The notes beneath the pieces are model-generated. The model saw only the letters and a list, made by a program, of their open reading frames with translations. It searched no databases and was not told where the DNA came from. Both the position numbers and the translations under genes were made by a program. Positions 1-11,399 of a stretch of 64,000 nucleotides of DNA are shown one piece after another. The stretch's first letter is position 1; every line of letters begins with the position of its first letter. The stretch spans positions 134,683,148 through 134,747,147 of the forward strand of contig CM077665.1 of the NCBI GenBank assembly GCA_039707655.1, in the 5' to 3' direction. Source of the stretch: Elymus sibiricus (taxonomy: Eukaryota > Streptophyta > Magnoliopsida > Poales > Poaceae).

Positions 1-2
1 GT

Positions 3-1217
3 AATTTTAATCCTAGGCTTTTTCCTGGAAATTCCTCTAACAATTATGGTAATTCCTATGGTAATTCCTCTTATAATAATAGGAACACCTCTAATCTTGA
101 GAGTAATATTAAAGAATTTATCAATGCACAAAAGGCTTTCAATACTACGATAGAAGAAAAGCTGAATAAGATTGATGATATGTCTAGAAGCATTGATAGA
201 ATTTCTCATGATTTTGAAAATCTCAAGTTGAAAGCTTTTGTGCCTAAGATTGATGAATCAACTAAAGCTTTATATGTCTCTATGGATGAAAGTAATAAAA
301 GAACCGCTATGCTTAGAGCTAAAAGAGAAATCTTAGAAAAATCATTTTCTAGTGATTGCCTTCATAAAAATGATGAAGATCTTAAAGTGATTGGTGTTTC
401 TAATATTGATTCCTTGTTTACTAATGTTAAAATTGATGATAAAGGGACTGAAGTAGAGTCAACTTTAGCTAGAAGGCATCCCAATAAATTGGAGGGTGAA
501 AATCTTGATGAAAAACTTGATGAAAGTGGGTTTGAAGAGGTCAAAACTTAAACTAGTGATGTGCCCACTATTTTGGATTGCAAAGACTTTAATTATGATA
601 GTTGTTCTTTGATTGAATGTATTTCTTTGATGCAATCCATGTTGAATTCACCCCATCCTTATGAGCAAAATAAAGCTTTTACTAAACATATCGTTGATGC
701 CATGATGAAATCTTTTGAAGAAAAGTTGGAGTTGGAGATTTCTATTCCTGGGAAATTACATGATGAGTGGGAACCTACTATTAAAGTCAAGATCAAAAAT
801 TATGAGTGCTTTGCTTTATGTGATTTGGGTGCTAGTGTTTCCACGATTCCGAAATATTTATATGATGTGCTTGGTCTCACCAATATTGAAGAATGTTCTC
901 TTAATTTGCACTTGGCGGATTCTACTATTAAAAAGCCTTTGGGAAGAATTGATGTTCTTATTCTTGCAAATAGGAACTATGTGCCCATAGATTTTATTGT
1001 GCTTGATATTGATTGCAATCCGTCTTGTCCCATTATACTTGGTAGACCGTTTTTACGCACTATAGGTGTCTTGATTGATATGAAAGAAGGCAATATTCAT
1101 TTTCAATTTCCACTAAGGAAGGGTATGGAACACTTCCCTAGAACAAGAATTAAGCCACCATATGAATCAATCATGAGAGCATCGTATGGATCTAAAACCA
1201 AAGATGACAATACTTGA
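3..1217 (+). pseudogene. gag-protease ORF of element A (partial, one in-frame stop)
   Basis: The frame is open from base 3 and continues through a single TAA at 549-551 to the final stop at 1217, so the two pieces are one ORF. The first part is Asn/Ser-rich then Lys/Asp/Glu-rich, as expected for the C-terminal part of a gypsy Gag. The second part is a retropepsin-like aspartic protease. The active-site motif CDLGASVSTIP starts near 819, and the second conserved block PIILGRPFL lies near 1031-1060. DLGAS instead of DTGAS is typical of Athila-type plant gypsy elements. The ORF ends about 40 codons after the protease with no RT. The upstream Gag start is not in the window. The internal stop means this copy is probably inactive. 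Confidence 0.82.
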
Positions 1218-1260
1218 AACTATGTGTTATGCCTAGCTAGGGGCGTAAAACGATAGCGCT

Positions 1261-1275
1261 TGTTGGGAGGCAACC
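1261..1275. repeat. 15-bp target-site duplication of the RTE LINE, left copy
   Basis: TGTTGGGAGGCAACC here is repeated exactly at 3265-3279, on the other side of the LINE. A long, variable TSD is expected for target-primed reverse transcription. Confidence 0.92.
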
Positions 1276-1820
<545 letters not shown>

Positions 1821-2148
1821 AGCCTTTAGTCCCAAACAAGTTGGGGTAGGCTAGAGATGAAACCCATAAGATCTCGCGACCAACTCATGGTTCTGGCACA
1901 TGGATAGCAAGCTTCCACGCACCCCTGTCCATGGCTAGTTCTTTGGTGATGCTCCAATCCTTCAGATCTCTCTTTACGGACTCTTCCCATGTCAAGTTCG
2001 GTCTACCCCGGCCTCTTTTGACATTATCAGCATGCTTTAGCCGTCCGCTATGCACTGGGGCTTCTGGAGGCCTGCGCTGAATATGTCCAAACCATCTCAG
2101 ACGATGTTGGACAAGCTTCTCTTCAATTGGTGCTACCCCAACTCTATC

Positions 2149-3264
2149 TCATATATCATCATTCCGGATTCGGTCCTTCCTTGTGTGGCCACACATCCAT
2201 CTCAACATACGCATCTCCGCCACACCTAACTGTTGCACATGTCGCCTTTTAGTCGGCCAACACTCAGCGCCATACAACATTGCGGGTCGAACCGCCGTCC
2301 TATAAAACTTGCCTTTTAGCTTTTGTGGCACCCTCCTGTCACAGAGAATGCCAGAAGCTTGGCTCCACTTCATCCATCCGGCTTTAATTCGATGGTTCAC
2401 ATCTTCATCGATATCCCCATCCTTCTGCAACATTGACCCCAAATATCGAAAGGTGTCCTTCTGAGGCACCACCTGCCCATCAAGGCTAACATCATCCTCC
2501 TCCTCGTGCCTAGTAGTACTGAAAGCGCACCTCGTGTACTCGGTTTTAGTCCTACTAAGCCTAAAACCTTTCGATTCCAAGGTTTGCCTCCATAATTCCA
2601 ACTTCCTGTTGACCCCCGTCCGACTCTCATCGACTAGAACCACATCGTCCGCAAAGAGCATACACCATGGGATATCTCCCTGTATATCCCTTGTGATCTC
2701 ATCCATCACCAAGGCAAAAAGATAAGGGCTCAAAGCTGACCCTTGATGCAGTCCTATCTTAATCGGGAAGTCATCAGTGTCGCCATCACTTGTCCGAACA
2801 CTTGTCACAACATTATCGTACATGTCCTTGATGAGGGTAATGTACTTTGTTGGGACTTTGTGTTTTTCCAAGGCCCACCACATAACACTCCGCGGTATCT
2901 TATCATAGGCCTTCTCCAAGTCAATGAATACCATATGCAGGTCCTTCTTTTGCTCGCTATATCTCTCCATAAGTTGTCGTACCAAGAAAATGTCTTCCAT
3001 GGCCGACCTCCCAGGCATGAAACCAAACTGATTTTTCGTCACGCTTGTCATTCTTCTTAAGCGGTGCTCAATGACTCTTTCCCATAGCTTCATTGTATGG
3101 CTCATCAATTTAATTCCACGGTAATTAGTACAACTCTGAACATCCCCATTGTTCTTGAAGATTGGTACTAATATACTCCGTCTCCATTCTTCTGGCATCT
3201 TGTTTGCCCGAAAAATGAGGTTTAAAAGTTTGGATAGCCATACTATCGCTATGTCCCCGAGGCC
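2149..3264 (-). pseudogene. RTE LINE reverse transcriptase fragment
   Basis: The minus-strand frame encodes RT fingers-to-thumb motifs in order: [66 protein letters not shown] (first catalytic Asp), [13 protein letters not shown] and the catalytic [12 protein letters not shown] (near 2630-2665). A C-terminal block containing [10 protein letters not shown] and [18 protein letters not shown] is characteristic of plant RTE elements. The apparent Met at 3280 lies in the target-site duplication and element A, so the first residues are not LINE. The frame stops at 2149, short of the usual RTE C-terminus, and the following DNA up to the tail is decayed. Confidence 0.9.
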
Positions 3265-3279
3265 TGTTGGGAGGCAACC
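3265..3279. repeat. 15-bp target-site duplication of the RTE LINE, right copy
   Basis: Exact copy of 1261-1275. Element A sequence resumes immediately after it (CAATGAATAAA). Confidence 0.92.
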
Positions 3280-3845
3280 CAATGAATAAATTTATTTTTG
3301 CTTTTTCCTTTCTATTTTTGAGTGTTGACACAATTATGCCTCTGTTATGATTGTGTTTTTATGGTTTATTTAGTGTTTGTGCCAAGTAGAGCCTTTAGGA
3401 TGACTAATAAGATAAGTAGAAGCGATGCTGAATCTGAAACAAAAACTTTGCGTCCAGTGTTTGAATTTTCATTTTTTACTGGAACATGATATTGAGCTGA
3501 AATTTTAACACAGTGTTGCTATACAAATTATTTACGTTTTCCTAAGTTTTCAGAATTTTTAGAGTTACATAAGTATGGTTAGAGTACAGATTACTACAGA
3601 CTGTTCTGTTTAAGCAGAATCTGTTTTCGTTGCATTGTGTGCTTGTTTTGATGAATCTATGGGTTATATTGAAGGGTATGAGCCATGGTAAAGTTAAAAT
3701 ACAGTAGGTATAATGCAATAATAAAATATGAATGGGTTTGCAACAGCACCTAAAGTAGTGATTTGCTTTATTATACTAACGGATCTCACGAAGATTTTGT
3801 TGAGTTTTGTGTGATTGAAGTTTTCAAGTTTTGGGTGAGATCACG

Positions 3846-4139
3846 ATGGGTGAAGGAATAAGGAGTGAAAAGATCCTAAGCTTGGGGATGCTACAGCACC
3901 CCCAAGATATATCCAAGGAGAAACAAGCAACTAAGCTTGGGGATGCCCCCGAGTGGCATCCCCTCTTTCTTCTAACGACCATCGGTATTTTACTTGGAAC
4001 TATATTTTTATTCGTCACATATCATGAGTTTTACTTGGAGCGTCTTGTATCATTTGTTTCTTTGCTTGCTTTGCTGTTAGTCTGTCACTTGTATCCTTGC
4101 TGGACACACCTATTTGGGAGAGCCAAAATTATTCTATGA
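3846..4139 (+). CDS. Possible small two-helix membrane ORF in element A
   Basis: A 97-codon ATG ORF begins between the end of an AT-rich stretch and the two internal polypurine copies. Its middle and end contain two hydrophobic segments suited to membrane spans (around FLLTTIGILLGTIFLFV and LVSFVSLLALLLV). I do not recognise the protein. It lies where some plant gypsy elements carry extra or env-like ORFs, but the stretch overlaps repeated PPT-like DNA and could be open by chance. There is no upstream TATA box I would trust. Confidence 0.25.
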   Translation: MGEGIRSEKILSLGMLQHPQDISKEKQATKLGDAPEWHPLFLLTTIGILLGTIFLFVTYHEFYLERLVSFVSLLALLLVCHLYPCWTHLFGRAKIIL

Positions 4140-4390
4140 TTTGTTAGAATTGCTCTTTATGCTTCACTTAAACTTTTTGAGCTATAGAATTGCTCTAGTG
4201 CTTCACTTATATCTTTTTGAGCACGGTGTGCTTGGAAATTTTTGTAGAAATACTCTCATGCTTCACTAAGATTAATTTGAGAGCTAGTAAATTTTGAAGG
4301 AATCCTCTCATGCTTCACTTATACCTTTTTGAGAGATGAAATCTCTATGCTCATATTCTTCACTTAAATTTGTTTGAGCTTGTCAAAAGC
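4139..4390 (+). repeat. Degenerate tandem repeat in element A 3' region
   Basis: About five imperfect units of roughly 50-65 bp each contain a TGCTTCACTTA-like block followed by TTTTTGAG and CTCT elements (near 4158, 4200, 4260, 4312 and 4350). The units have diverged, so borders are approximate. Confidence 0.55.
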
Positions 4391-5715
4391 AATGGCAATA
4401 TATGAAACTAGTCCCAAAGTGATAGATATCCAAGGAGGATATAATAAAAACTTTCATGAAGATCGTTGGACAAATTAAACTTGATTCTTTCTAATATTTT
4501 TGAAACATGATGATAGTAATATGTGACTCATGTTAGTGAGTAATTATGCTTTAGTAGAAATATTGGTGTTAAGGTTTGTGATTCCCTATGCTAGTACGAA
4601 AGTCAATGTCATGCAATGAAATTACATCCTAATTATGGTGCATTATTCGGTGTTAGTTATGCTCAATGCTCGCTTATGTGAATTTTTGTTTCTTGGTTTG
4701 GTTGCTTCTCAATCTATTTGCTAGCCTCCATTTGTACTAAGTAGAAATACTACTTGTGCATCCAAAATACTTAAACCAAGTTTTGCCTTATGAGTCCACC
4801 ATACCTACCTATATGCGGTATTTCCATGTCGTTCCAAGCAAATTTGTATGTGCCATCTCTAATTTTCAAAATAAACTTCTCTTTTGTGTGCTCGTACCGC
4901 TCATGAAATGGTGGGGAGTGTCCAATATTTTTCCATGCTAGATGTTTTATTCTCAAGATGAGTGTTTATTCACTTGTCATTGCACGAGAGTGCGGCAGTA
5001 ATAGGGATGCCCATTCCTGAAATGAAAAAGAAAAAATATTTACTTTATGTTGTCAAATAATAAATTCCTTGGAAAGTGTTGGTATGGAAGGCAACCGTGG
5101 ATACGACCCGCCATGGAATGTGAAAGAATGGTGGAAAAAGGAATAAACTTTATTTTCTGTTTGGGAACCGCCTATGATATATCTAGCATGGAAAGTATTG
5201 TGAACTACTTTGTCGTTTTCGTTGACAGGAAAGGCATGCCACTCAAAATATTTTTCTCTCTCAATTTAAACTTTGAGCTCTGGCACCTCTATAAATCCCT
5301 ACTTCCCTCTGCGAAGGGCCCATCTATTTACTTTATGCAATTTTTATTTTTACTTTGAGTCTCCATCTTCTCTTATAAAGCACCAACTAGGGGGCACTAT
5401 GATCGTACTTGAGCACTGGGTATAGCTCATATTTGAGTGTGTTTCATGAATGGATCAATGATTGAGCATGATGGGCTAGGGATAACTTTCTTTAGTATTG
5501 ATATTTTGAAAGACATGGTAGCTTGTTGGCATGCTTGAGTATCGAAGTCATTATGTTAAAACTAAATTATTCCTTTGAATCATCTAGAAGTCCAAATGTC
5601 CATGATACAAAAGAAAAGAATATGAGATGAACATGTTAGGCAGCATTCCACATCAAAAATTCTGTTTTTATCATTTACCTACTCGAGGATAAGTAGGAAT
5701 TAAGCTTGGGGATGC

Positions 5716-7295
5716 TGATACGTCTCCAACGTATCTATAATTTTTGCTTGTTCCATGCTGTTATATTATCATTCTTGGATGTTTCACAATCACTTTATAG
5801 CAACTTTATATCATTTTTTGGGACTAACCTATTGACATAGTGCCAAAGTGCCAGTTGTTGTTTTTGCTTGTTTTTTTACTTCGCAGAATATCAGTACCAA
5901 ACGGAGTCCAATCGCGACGAAACTTTTTGGAGATTTTTTTTGGACCAGAAGACACCCAGTGGGCCAAAGAAGTTCCAGAGAGGTGGGTTGTGGAGGCCAC
6001 AACCCACCAGAGCGCGCCAGGGGGGCCCTGGCGCGCCTTGCTGGGTTGTGCCCTCCACGGGGCCCCCCTCCACCGCCTATGATGCCTATAAATACCCAAA
6101 TATTCATAAAACCCTAGGGGAGTCGACAAAAAACACATCCAGCCGCCGCAAGTTCCAGAGCCTCAAGATCCAATCTAACACCATCACCGAGGGGTTCATC
6201 TTCTTCATAGGTGCCTCTCCGATGATGCGTGAGTAGTCCACCATAGACCTACGGGTCAGTAGGCAGTAGATGGATGGCTTTCTCTCTCTCTCTCTTTTGA
6301 TTCTCAATACAATAGTCTCTTGGAAATCTATTTGATGTAAACTTTTGCGGTGTGTTTGTTGGGATCCGATGAATTTTGAGTTCATGATCAGTTTCTATCC
6401 ATGAATATTATTTGAGTCTTCTTTGATCTCTTATATGCATGATTACTTATAGCCTCGTATTTCTTCTTCGAATCTTGGGTTTAGTTAGGCCGACTAGATC
6501 GATTTTTCTTGCCATGGGAAGAGGTGCTTTGTGATGGGTTCGATCTTGCGGTGTCCTTTCCTAGTGACAGAAGGGGCAGCAAGGCACGCATGTATCATTG
6601 GCATTAAGGATAATAAGATGGGGTCTATTCCTACATGAATAGATCTTGTCTACATCATGTCATCGTTCTTATTGCATTACTCCGTTTTTCCATGAACTTA
6701 ATACACTAGATGCATGCTGGATAGCGGTCGATGTGTGCAGTAATAGTGGTAGATGCAGGCAGGAGTCGGTCTACTTATCTTGGACGTGATGCCTATATAA
6801 TGATCATCGCCTTGGATATCGTCATGATTATTTGATCTTCTATGAATTGCCCAACAGCAATTTGTTCACCCACCGTGTGCTATACTCATGAGAGAAGCCA
6901 CTAGTGAATCCTACGGCCCCGGGTCTACTTTTCCAACATATTGCTTTCCGATCTAGCTTTATGCTTCTTTTGTTTTCAGATCTATTATTCCAAAGACCCA
7001 AAAATACCTTGCTGCACTTTTTATTTTCTCTTTTTATTTTGTGTTCTTGAGAGATCTATCTCTCCAATCTATCACTACCTAATCTATCTTTTTACCGTAG
7101 AGAGATTGACAACCTCTCTTTTGCGTCGGGTTGCAAGTATTTGTTCTTTGTGTGCAGGTGCTGCTTATTAGGTGGTTGTGATCCTCCTACTGGTTCGATA
7201 CCCTGGTTTCTTAACTGAGGGAAATACTTACCGTCAATGTGTTGCATCATCCCTTCCTCTTTGGGGAAATACCGACGCAGTCTCAAGCCACATCA
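5716..7295 (+). repeat. 3' LTR of element A
   Basis: The LTR starts TGATACGTCTCC immediately after the polypurine tract and ends CCACATCA at 7295. Its end position is fixed by comparison with inverted solo LTR B, which is the same family over its whole 1.57 kb. It contains a GC-rich hairpin (5991-6056), a TATA box and a CT-rich leader. The 5' partner LTR is outside the window, so no TSD can be checked. Confidence 0.85.
6086..6095 (+). promoter_or_regulatory. TATA box of LTR A
   Basis: CTATAAATAC lies about 30 bp downstream of the GC-rich hairpin. This is the usual place for the LTR core promoter that starts the genomic transcript. Confidence 0.6.
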
Positions 7296-7493
7296 CACTG
7301 CTATCAAACTATCATACTACTGTGCTACTGATCACTTTGCTGTAGATATTTAATCTCCAGGTGTGGTTGAATTGACAACTCAAATTATTATACTTGTAAA
7401 TATTCTTTGGCTCCCCTTGTGTTGAATCTATAAATTTGGGTTGAATACTCTACCCTCGAAAACTGTTGCGATCCCCTATACTTGTGGGTTATT
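7296..7493 (+). repeat. Relict 3' end of another gypsy LTR
   Basis: The stretch ends in CTTGTGGGTTATTA, close to the canonical terminus of a grass LTR family ending GGGTTATCA. It is preceded by a block (TCTTTGGCTCCCCTTGTG) I associate with that LTR type. Element A lies directly upstream, so A probably inserted in or next to this older LTR. The rest of that element is not visible. Confidence 0.5.
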
Positions 7494-8063
7494 AGCGTGG
7501 AGGTGGCTGACTCCTGCTACTGAAGATGCGCCAATGGTGTGCGGGGCTGGGCGGGCGCCGGTGGTGTGGCGATAGACGCATGCGCGATGGGGATGGCGTA
7601 GATCTAGGGCTCGTGCTCGGGCGGGCCAGATCGAGGCCCAGGGCAGATTGGAGCTGCGACTTCGTGTAGGTGGTGTCGGGCCTGGCCTGGGATGTGCTCG
7701 TGGGTGGTGCTTGTGCTCCGCTCGTGGGTACGGTGCTCGTGATGCCATTGCATCGATGCACAGATCGCCATTGGTGTCCACGGACATGGCGTCGTGAGAG
7801 CTCACCTGGTCATGGGTCCGGGTTGGCTCACCGACGGCTGTTGGCAGTGTCAGAGTTGTGTCCCCTCCAGTCCACTGGGTATTGGCTGGGGACACATGTA
7901 TGCGTGCCTCCTATGGTGGAGGTGCCTCACCAGACTCTTGGACTGATGCCGGGCTCGGAGTTGATGGTGTGTCGTGGCTATTCCTAACGTGGATGGGTGC
8001 GGTGTGATATGTGCGGCCAGTGGTATCTTGCGACAAGGATGCCGGGGCGGCGGCCCCGGATGG
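7494..8063 (+). other. GC-rich DNA, possibly a LINE 3' region, left of solo LTR B
   Basis: No convincing ORF. GC-rich with many GGTGGTG and CGTGCTCG-like words. It continues across solo LTR B into 9642-10233, since B has a clean 5-bp TSD. The continued part ends like a plant L1 LINE 3' UTR, so this may be the same element, but I cannot align it to a coding region. Confidence 0.35.
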
Positions 8064-9636
8064 TGACGTGGCTTGAGACTGCGTCGGTATTTCCCCAAAG
8101 AGGAAGGGATGATGCAGCATAGCTACGGCAAGTATTTCCCTTAGTTATGAAACCAAGATTATCGAACCAGTAGGAGAACAAACCAACACTATGTAAACGG
8201 TACCTGCACACAAAGAACAATTACTTGCAACCCGATGCGTAAGAGAGGTTGTCAACCTCTCCACGGTAAAAAGATAGATTGGTTTGTATTAGATTGGATA
8301 AATAGATCGCACAAGAACACAAAATAAAAGATGCAAATAAAAGTGCAACAAGGTATTTTTGGGTTTTTGGAATAATAGATCTGAAAACAAATGCGGAAAA
8401 AGATAGATCGGAAAGCAATATATTAAAACAATAGACCCGGGGGGCGTAGATTTCACTAGTGGCTTCTCTCAAGAAAATAGCACACACTGGGTAAACAAAT
8501 TACTGTTGGGCAATTGATAGAAGATCAAATAATCATGATGATATCCAAGGCAATGATCAATATATAGGCATCATGTCCAAGATTAGTAAACCGAAACGAT
8601 TCTGCATCTACTACTATTACTCCACATCACCCGATATCCAGCATGCATCTAGGGTATTAAGTTCATGGAGAAACGGAGTAATGCAATAAGAACGATGACA
8701 TCTTGTAGACAAGATCTATTCATGTAGGAATAGACCCCATCTTGTTATCCTTAATAGCAACGATACATGCGTGCCTCGCTGCCCCTTCTGTCACTGGGAG
8801 AGGACACCGCAAGATCGAACCCATCACAAAGCACCTCTTCCCATGGCAAGAAAAATCGATCTAGTTGGCTTAACTAAACCAAAGATTCAAAGAAGAAATA
8901 CGAGGCTATGAATAATCATGCATATAAGAGATCAAAGAAGACTCAAATAATATTCATGGATAGAAACTGATCATGAACTCAAACTTCATCGGATCCCAAC
9001 AAACACACCGCAAAAAGTCATTACATCAAATAGATCTCCAAGAGACCATTGTATTGAGAATCAAAAGAGAGAGAGGAAGCCATCTAGCTACTGCCTACGG
9101 ACCGGTAGGTCTATGGTGGACTACTCACGCATCACGGAGAGGCCTATTGAGGATGATGAACCCCTTCGTGATGGTGTTAGATTTGATCTCGTGGTTCTGG
9201 AACTTGCGGCGGCTGGAATTGTGTTTCGTCTCCTCCTCTATGGTTTCTGGAATTTCTGAGGATTTATAGAGCTGAGAGGCGGTGGAAAAGACCTATGTGG
9301 GCCCCACGATACATCAAGGCGTGCCAGGGGCCTCTGGTGCGCCTTGGTGTGTCGTGGGCCCCACAGGCCTCCCCCATGTGCTTTCATTGGCTCCCAAGTT
9401 GTCTTCTGGTCCCAAAAAATCTCCAAAAAGTTTCATGGCATTTGGACTCCGTTTGGTACTGATATTCTGCGAAGTAAAAAACAAGCAAAACACAGCAACT
9501 GGCACTAGGCACTATGTCAATAGGTTAGTCCCAAAAAATGATATAAAGTTGCTATAAAATGATTATAAAACATCCAAGAATGATAATATAACAGCATGGA
9601 ACAATCCAAAATGATAGATACGTTGGAGACGTATCA
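8064..9636 (-). mobile_element. Solo LTR B, same family as LTR A, inverted
   Basis: A complete LTR on the minus strand, starting TGATACGTCTCC at 9636 and ending CACGTCA at 8064. It is flanked by the 5-bp duplication GATGG at 8059-8063 and 9637-9641. No internal domain is present, so it is a solo LTR left by recombination between the two LTRs of a full element. It is similar to LTR A throughout, including the hairpin upstream of TATA (9297-9364). Confidence 0.92.
9261..9270 (-). promoter_or_regulatory. TATA box of solo LTR B
   Basis: TCTATAAATC on the minus strand, downstream of the GC-rich hairpin in the same arrangement as in LTR A. Confidence 0.55.
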
Positions 9637-9641
9637 GATGG

Positions 9642-10233
9642 CGGTGCGCATGGCTGCTCTTCTACGGGCATCATTGCGGTGGTGGTGGCTCTCCTACCGG
9701 GTTATGTGGGCAACGGGAGGTGATGTGGCGGGTAGCTTGGACGTGCCCTCTCTCTCGCAGGAGCTGCGTCCTGATCCGGATCTGGGGGTCTGACACTGTC
9801 GCGTGTCTCCTGACGGCCTCGTGGTGACACGGGTGAGTTGCCGACTGAAAAGCTCCGTGCTTCGGCGTCAACGATGGCGACACCAGTGGGTGGCATGCTC
9901 TTCTTGAAGGCGTTGTTGTAGTTCTTCTCTCCATGTCAGGGCTCCGGGTAAAGACCTTTGTTCGTGTGGACTCAAAAGTGGCGACACTCTGTGTCGTTCT
10001 CGCTCTTGAGGGCATTGTCGTGGAGCTTAGGTGTGCTAGGTCATTGTGTGGAGGTGTTTAATTCGTCCGGTGCTTGTCGCGGGTAGCGTAGTCGCGTGCG
10101 TCTATGTGTGCCAGATATCTGAGGATCAGCTTTATAAGAGGGCTACCTCACCATCTTGTATCATTCGGCCGTGTACTTTTTTGGTTGTTGTTTTATCTAT
10201 AAAGCGAGGCCAAAGCCTATTTCGAGAACCCTC
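9642..10233 (+). other. Probable L1-type LINE 3' UTR remnant
   Basis: No ORF is kept. The segment ends with TATCTATAAAGCGAGGCCAA and AGCCTATTTCGAG. This closely resembles the typical 3' end of grass L1 LINEs (TATATATAAAGCGGGGC and AAAGCC...TTTCG), and suggests a plus-strand LINE terminus near 10233. The interior (GTCGTGG, GGTGGTGGTGG words) fits such 3' UTRs, but this is recognition by style only. Confidence 0.45.
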
Positions 10234-10750
10234 AGTTAGTTATTCCTTTTTTAGTTCTGGTTGGATGAGCCATGTTGTCTGCTAAATAGACTGCTAGAAA
10301 TCTCATCGCTATCTCCCAAAGTAAATTTTGCTCGAATGCTCTGGGCTTCAGGCCTAAATACTGCAATGTCATCCCAACTTCCTTCGAAGAAAAGAAAGAA
10401 CGTGATGTCAACTGGAATTTTGTTAGGGCATTCCTAACTAATCCCCTATGTATATTGGAGGATTTGATGGAGTAAACCTTTAATGGAGTGTTTTTACTGC
10501 AATAACATTTGACCGAACCTAGCCGATGCCCTTTATATAACAGAGTAGAACTTATTTTTGACTTACGTATTTCGTCGAACGCTTGTCATGCAGCCTACCG
10601 ATGCACATGCAAGAGTGATTGGCTAAATCATTGTACAAATACGAGTTGACATCTGCTGTGAAAAACTAAATGTTCATTAGCATGCCTGACAGTACTACAA
10701 GATACTTCTTTGATTTATATATCAGCGAAGCATGCTCTAAAAGTTGAGGC
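10234..10750. other. Unassigned AT-rich DNA
   Basis: I see no ORF, LTR terminus or repeat here. It lies between the LINE-like 3' end and the Harbinger element, and is the nearest thing in the window to single-copy-looking sequence. Confidence 0.4.
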
Positions 10751-10858
10751 GCATTTGGTTGCCCGCATCCCGGCCCAACCAGGCCCAATTGGGCAATGAA
10801 ATGTTCGTTCGGTTGAGAACGCAGAGGGTTGGCTCGCAGCCGCATGAAGCTTAAAGCA

Positions 10859-10921
10859 GCCCTAAGGCTGGCTCACTAGAAACTGCCGAATCAGTTGTTT
10901 CTAGCGAGCCAGCATTAGGGC
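10859..10921. repeat. Near-perfect 25-bp inverted repeat (hairpin) in the Harbinger 5' region
   Basis: Arms 10859-10883 and 10897-10921 pair at 23 of 25 positions around a 13-base loop. It may be a stem-loop of the transposon or a tiny foldback insertion. Confidence 0.8.
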
Positions 10922-11399
10922 GGCGCAAGCTCGCACGCGGGGGGGGGAGCGAGTGGGGATGGCGGGAGATGGAAATTGGGCACGGTCGCTGGGCGTCAAA
11001 TCTAGTCTCACCTCCCCCCAACCCATTTACTCGGTCACCGCTACCTCTAGGACAACCTCTTCCTCTAACCTCGCCACCACCTGCGGCGGCGACTCAGATC
11101 TGTGGAAGCGGTGGCGACGGCAGATCCGACAGTAGGAGCTATTGATGCTCATCCTTTTCTCAGCCATGCCCCCCCCCCTTTGTCATCCTCGTCTCCGATG
11201 CCGGTAAGCAACACCCCCTCCCCAATGTTAGGTTCCGTTGTTAGGCCGTTAGGCGTGTTGGATCGATTTCCCCATTGCTCAGCGCACCCTCGATGTGCAC
11301 TAGGTTATGGACGCACGGATGCGGCTGGTAGTTTAGGCAGCGGCACTGATATCTGCTATTCAGGCATGGGTTATGTTCATGCACAAGAGATTTGTTCGC

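Larger units (their letters stand above)
3280..5715 (+). other. 3' non-coding region of element A
   Basis: There is no long conserved ORF here. The region runs from the end of the gag-PR tail to the 3' LTR. Parts match, in reverse orientation, the 3' region of element C: for example, the segment around 5295-5340 resembles the reverse complement of 14890-14945. It contains three identical 14-mers AAGCTTGGGGATGC at 3878, 3933 and 5702. The last abuts the LTR and acts as the polypurine tract. Confidence 0.7.

Noticed and set aside
5824..6236. Several overlapping frames of 80-120 codons in LTR A
   Set aside because: They are crossed by the hairpin and TATA box of the LTR; opposing frames on the palindrome explain the openness.
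7494..8063. Possible CACTA or Mutator transposon fragment in the GC-rich DNA left of solo LTR B
   Set aside because: No terminal inverted repeat or transposase motif was visible; the downstream continuation looks more like a LINE 3' UTR.
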